Positions 61,701 to 64,000 of a stretch of DNA of 64,000 nt are shown here, one piece after another. Location: NCBI RefSeq assembly GCF_023856365.1, contig NC_064542.1:17026863-17090862 (forward strand). Reading direction: 5' to 3'. A program made the translations under genes and the position numbers. The notes beneath the pieces were generated by a model. It was not told where the DNA came from and did no database searches. It was given only the letters and a program-made list of their open reading frames with translations. Positions within the stretch are counted from its first letter, which is position 1. Each line of letters starts with the position of its first letter. This DNA comes from Brienomyrus brachyistius. Lineage: Eukaryota > Chordata > Actinopteri > Osteoglossiformes > Mormyridae.

Positions 61701-63699
61701 AATGTTTACATTTTTGAGAGAGAGGTCCTTCTCTGGGCGGCTCTGAAACCTGGCAAACATTGAAATTGTGTGAATGTAGATTTGTAGTGGTACATGGGTG
61801 GTCCCTCACCCCTGGCCCCCAGCAGGACTCTGTGTCGCTTCACCCTGACCCGCAGTCTGCCCCTGACCGCTCACCCTAATGCCTGACTCCTCAGCACCTC
61901 CCTGGAGGACAACCCTGGGCTGCTGCCTCAGCTGTACCAGACGGGAGATGTGAAAGGTGAAAGCGCGCTCATCACACACGCACACTTAATGTGCATACAG
62001 TCATGCGTCGCTTGACGACAGGGATGCGTTCTGAGAAATGTGTCGTTAAGTGATTCGTTGCTGTGCAAACATTATAGTTTTCTTCCAGAAACCTAGATGG
62101 TATAGTCTACTACACATCTAGGCCACCACAGTAAGAAGAGTATACTCTGGGGATAAAAAGTACAGTATAGTACATACATACACCAGTAACATTTGTTATC
62201 ATTATCAAGTATTACATTCTGTTTGTATATGTATGTGCTATACTTTTATACGACTGGTAGCACAGTAAGTTTGTTTACACCAGTACCACCACAAACACGC
62301 AAGTAGTGACATTACTCCATGACATTACTCCATGACATTACTCCATGACATTACGACGGCTGCGACATTGCTAGGCTATGGCGATATTTCAGCTCCATTG
62401 TAATCTCACGGAACCACGTCATTATGCTGGACACTACTCCTTTCTCACTCACTCACTCAAACACACCTCTTAGTGTTGCTTGCTGGTTTGGTATCCTTGT
62501 ATTATGGTTCTAGCATCTTCAATTTAAGTATCTTTTGCATGGAGAAGTAATCTTTAAAAGTGCACTTCCAGGTGAAGGGGAGGTGGAATTCCTGGGTGAG
62601 GAAGAGGATGAGGAGGAAGACAGCGTGGCCACACCCACCTCGGCGGCCATGTGGAGGAGCCGCTTCCTGATGGACTATGACCCCCTGAACCAGCTGCTGG
62701 TCTGCATGGTGTGTGGGGAGCTGCAGCATTCCCACACTCTGGAGGGCGTTCGGGCTCACATTGAGGAAGCTCATCCCAATACAGCCAGCCTGGGCCCCCG
62801 GGAGCACCGCCACATCCAGGAAGCCTGGGACGAGCAGGTGTCTGTCCGCGAGCGCTTCTTCAGCAGCCAGATGCAGCAGCAAGGTACCGCCATCATAGGT
62901 GAGAGCTTTACGGCAGCTTTAACGTACGATAAAGTGCGTCTTGTATGGGGCACAAGCTGCCAGTAGATCTGCTTAAAAATATATATGCCAAATAAAATAT
63001 TATATATGCCAAATCTGCTTAAAAATACTTTGTTCTCCTTCTGAACATTGCACTACTGCAGTGCAAGGTCACAGATTAAATGAAGCAATATTATATAACT
63101 TAAAAGTATTGTTGTTGGGTGTTTGTGTATGGTAAAGAATAGTGATACCTTATTCATCCTTGTGTGGAAAGTCTTGTTTTATCTATGTAATCTTTCATGT
63201 ATGATTCCTATCAGGTCCAAAATTCTTCAGCAATAACATTTATAACATCCATCCACCAATCCATTTTCAATACCCCTCTTAATGGTCGCAAGCTAACCCA
63301 GGATGGGGCAAGAACCAATTTTGGGGCACTCAGTCAATACACACACACTCACACCTACAGGTAATTTGGCGATTCCTATTCACCTCCATATTTTTGGGCT
63401 GTGTGGGGCAAACTAAACAGCCCAGAAGAAACCCCATGAAGACAGAGGCAGAATATGCAAACTTCTCACACGAAGAGCCATGGTAGAGATTTGATCCTTG
63501 GGCCCGTAGGTGTGAGGCAACCATGCTATGGACTGCACCCCCCACACTTGTAATCTATAATCGCCAATTAGTGATCATGTTTTTGGGTGTTTCAGAGGAT
63601 GATGACCCGCCAGCTGAAGTTGAAGTCCTGGTTGACCTTGAGGATTTCACGGCTATGAAAAATACCAAATCAAAGAACAGAACTCCTAAGAAAGTGTAG
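55721..63699 (+). CDS. spindoc: SPINDOC-like gene with N-terminal KREYWR array
   Basis: Seven exons join in frame: 55721-59227 (A), 59754-59897 (B), 60177-60821 (C), 61439-61488 (D), 61895-61956 (E), 62572-62883 (F) and 63596-63699 (G). They give 1,607 residues. The ATG is preceded by an in-frame TGA in the same exon. Exons A and C hold six copies of KREYWRxxKREQRAK (residues 39, 389, 610, 854, 1138, 1394) in Ser/Pro/Lys-rich, probably disordered sequence, with SUMO-type sites VKKE (487) and VKQE (923). Exon F has an acidic stretch (GEEEDEEED), WRSRFLMDYD and a zinc module C-x2-C-x14-H-x4-H from residue 1514. Exon G (PPAEVEVLVDLEDF) matches the human SPINDOC PAEIVVLLDSED stretch, the region that docks on Spindlin-1. 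SPINDOC is a nuclear repressor of Spindlin-1 chromatin binding. Human SPINDOC (about 381 residues) lacks the array as far as I recall. Joining exons A-C to D-G rests on phase and splice sites; they could be two genes. Confidence 0.75.
55835..60752 (+). repeat. Six coding copies of the KREYWRxxKREQRAK motif
   Basis: Sixteen-residue cores lie at 55835-55882, 56885-56932, 57548-57595, 58280-58327, 59132-59179 and 60705-60752. Invariant residues are R-E-Y-W-R and K-R-E-Q-R-A; a run of E/D/A residues precedes each and more basic residues follow. Spacing is 350, 221, 244, 284 and 256 residues. Copy 3 continues into a long charged helix (VKARLKERDALLRRVKR). The surrounding sequence is not conserved between units, so selection appears to act on the motif itself. 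I recognise no named domain; a basic helix binding DNA, RNA or an acidic protein surface would fit. Confidence 0.93.
61998..62440. mobile_element. DNA transposon remnant
   Basis: It begins after TA with CAGTCATGCGTCGCTTGACG, ACAGGGATGCGTTCTGAGAA and ATGTGTCGTTAAGTGAT, and contains CCTAGATGGTATAGTCTACT, then TATACTTTTATACGACTGGT, TAAGTTTGTTTACACCAGT and TATTTCAGCTCCATTGTAAT. I recall very similar sequence from old DNA transposon families in other vertebrates. A 13-bp unit, ATTACTCCATGAC, is tandem (62,311-62,350). The right terminus is not clear. It lies in the SPINDOC intron before exon F. Confidence 0.5.
63240..63543 (-). repeat. Fish interspersed repeat, inverted diverged copy
   Basis: It begins ACATCCATCCACCAATCCAT and contains CACTCACACCTACAGGTAAT and GCATATTCTGCCTCTGTCTT-like sequence on the other strand. 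It is the inverse of the repeat at 3,303-3,690. It lies in the SPINDOC intron between exons F and G. Confidence 0.75.
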
Positions 63700-64000
63700 A
63701 GGATGACGTCCTACTCCCTCGTAAGTTCAGTGACTGATGATCAAAAGAAGCTTAACTGTATTAAATCCTACAGGACTATCTCTGTGAGATGCCAAGTCAC
63801 GTAGAGCTAATCTTACGGATTGCCCTGTCAGTTCTCCTACAAGTAACGTCACCCGTGCATGGTGTACTAATGTTCACTATGAACAAATCTTCTGACTTTA
63901 AGAACCATTTAAAACCGTTACGACCTGATCTATGAGCAACCAAATGCCGCAACCAAATGCCGCACCCCAGGCCCACCTGTGCATGTTTCCATGACCCTGT
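63700..64000 (+). other. SPINDOC 3' UTR or following intron
   Basis: A strong donor, GTAAGT, at 63,721 lies 21 bp after the TAG stop. Either the transcript has an intron in its 3' UTR or the gene continues past the window with a different reading. No poly(A) signal was seen before the window ends. Confidence 0.45.

Overview
The window is nuclear DNA of a ray-finned fish, most likely a teleost. It holds spliced vertebrate genes with GT-AG introns, several Tc1, hAT and Harbinger-type elements, and a tRNA-derived SINE family. Only about a quarter of it lies in recognisable exons. I rebuilt five genes by joining exons on splice sites and reading phase and by matching family sequence from memory; no search was run.

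Layout. 1-9,089 is probably MAP4K2 intron 1 and carries a dead hAT-type transposase, a dispersed repeat and a dead Tc1 copy. 9,090-9,182 (-) is the first coding exon of a MAP4K2-like kinase whose remainder lies left of the window. 10,307-18,338 (-) is a complete MEN1 (menin) coding region, nine coding exons and 620 codons, with a likely noncoding exon near 20 kb. 20-26 kb is repeat-rich intergenic DNA between two divergent genes. 26,110-43,249 (+) is a complete RTN3 of eight exons: 1,185 residues with the 2.9-kb second exon, or 218 without it. 47,175-51,183 (-) is a complete ZFTA (C11orf95) ortholog, five exons and 616 residues, with four copies of one zinc-binding module. 55,721-63,699 (+) is a seven-exon gene whose last part matches SPINDOC (C11orf84). 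Its first 1,430 or so residues are a low-complexity region with six near-identical copies of a basic motif, KREYWRxxKREQRAK, which I cannot assign to any family.

Context. RTN3(+), ZFTA(-) and SPINDOC(+) have the same order and orientation as on human 11q13.1. MEN1 and MAP4K2 are neighbours of each other in human too, but lie about 1 Mb from RTN3 there. Four of the five products act in chromatin or signalling: menin is a scaffold for MLL histone methyltransferases, SPINDOC binds the histone reader Spindlin-1, ZFTA is a nuclear zinc-finger protein and MAP4K2 is a JNK-pathway kinase. RTN3 shapes ER tubules.

The strongest candidate for something undescribed is the KREYWR array joined in frame to SPINDOC. 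Next are the shared phase 1-1 exon module of ZFTA and SPINDOC, and an 88-bp inverted copy of a MEN1 exon-intron junction inside a MEN1 intron.
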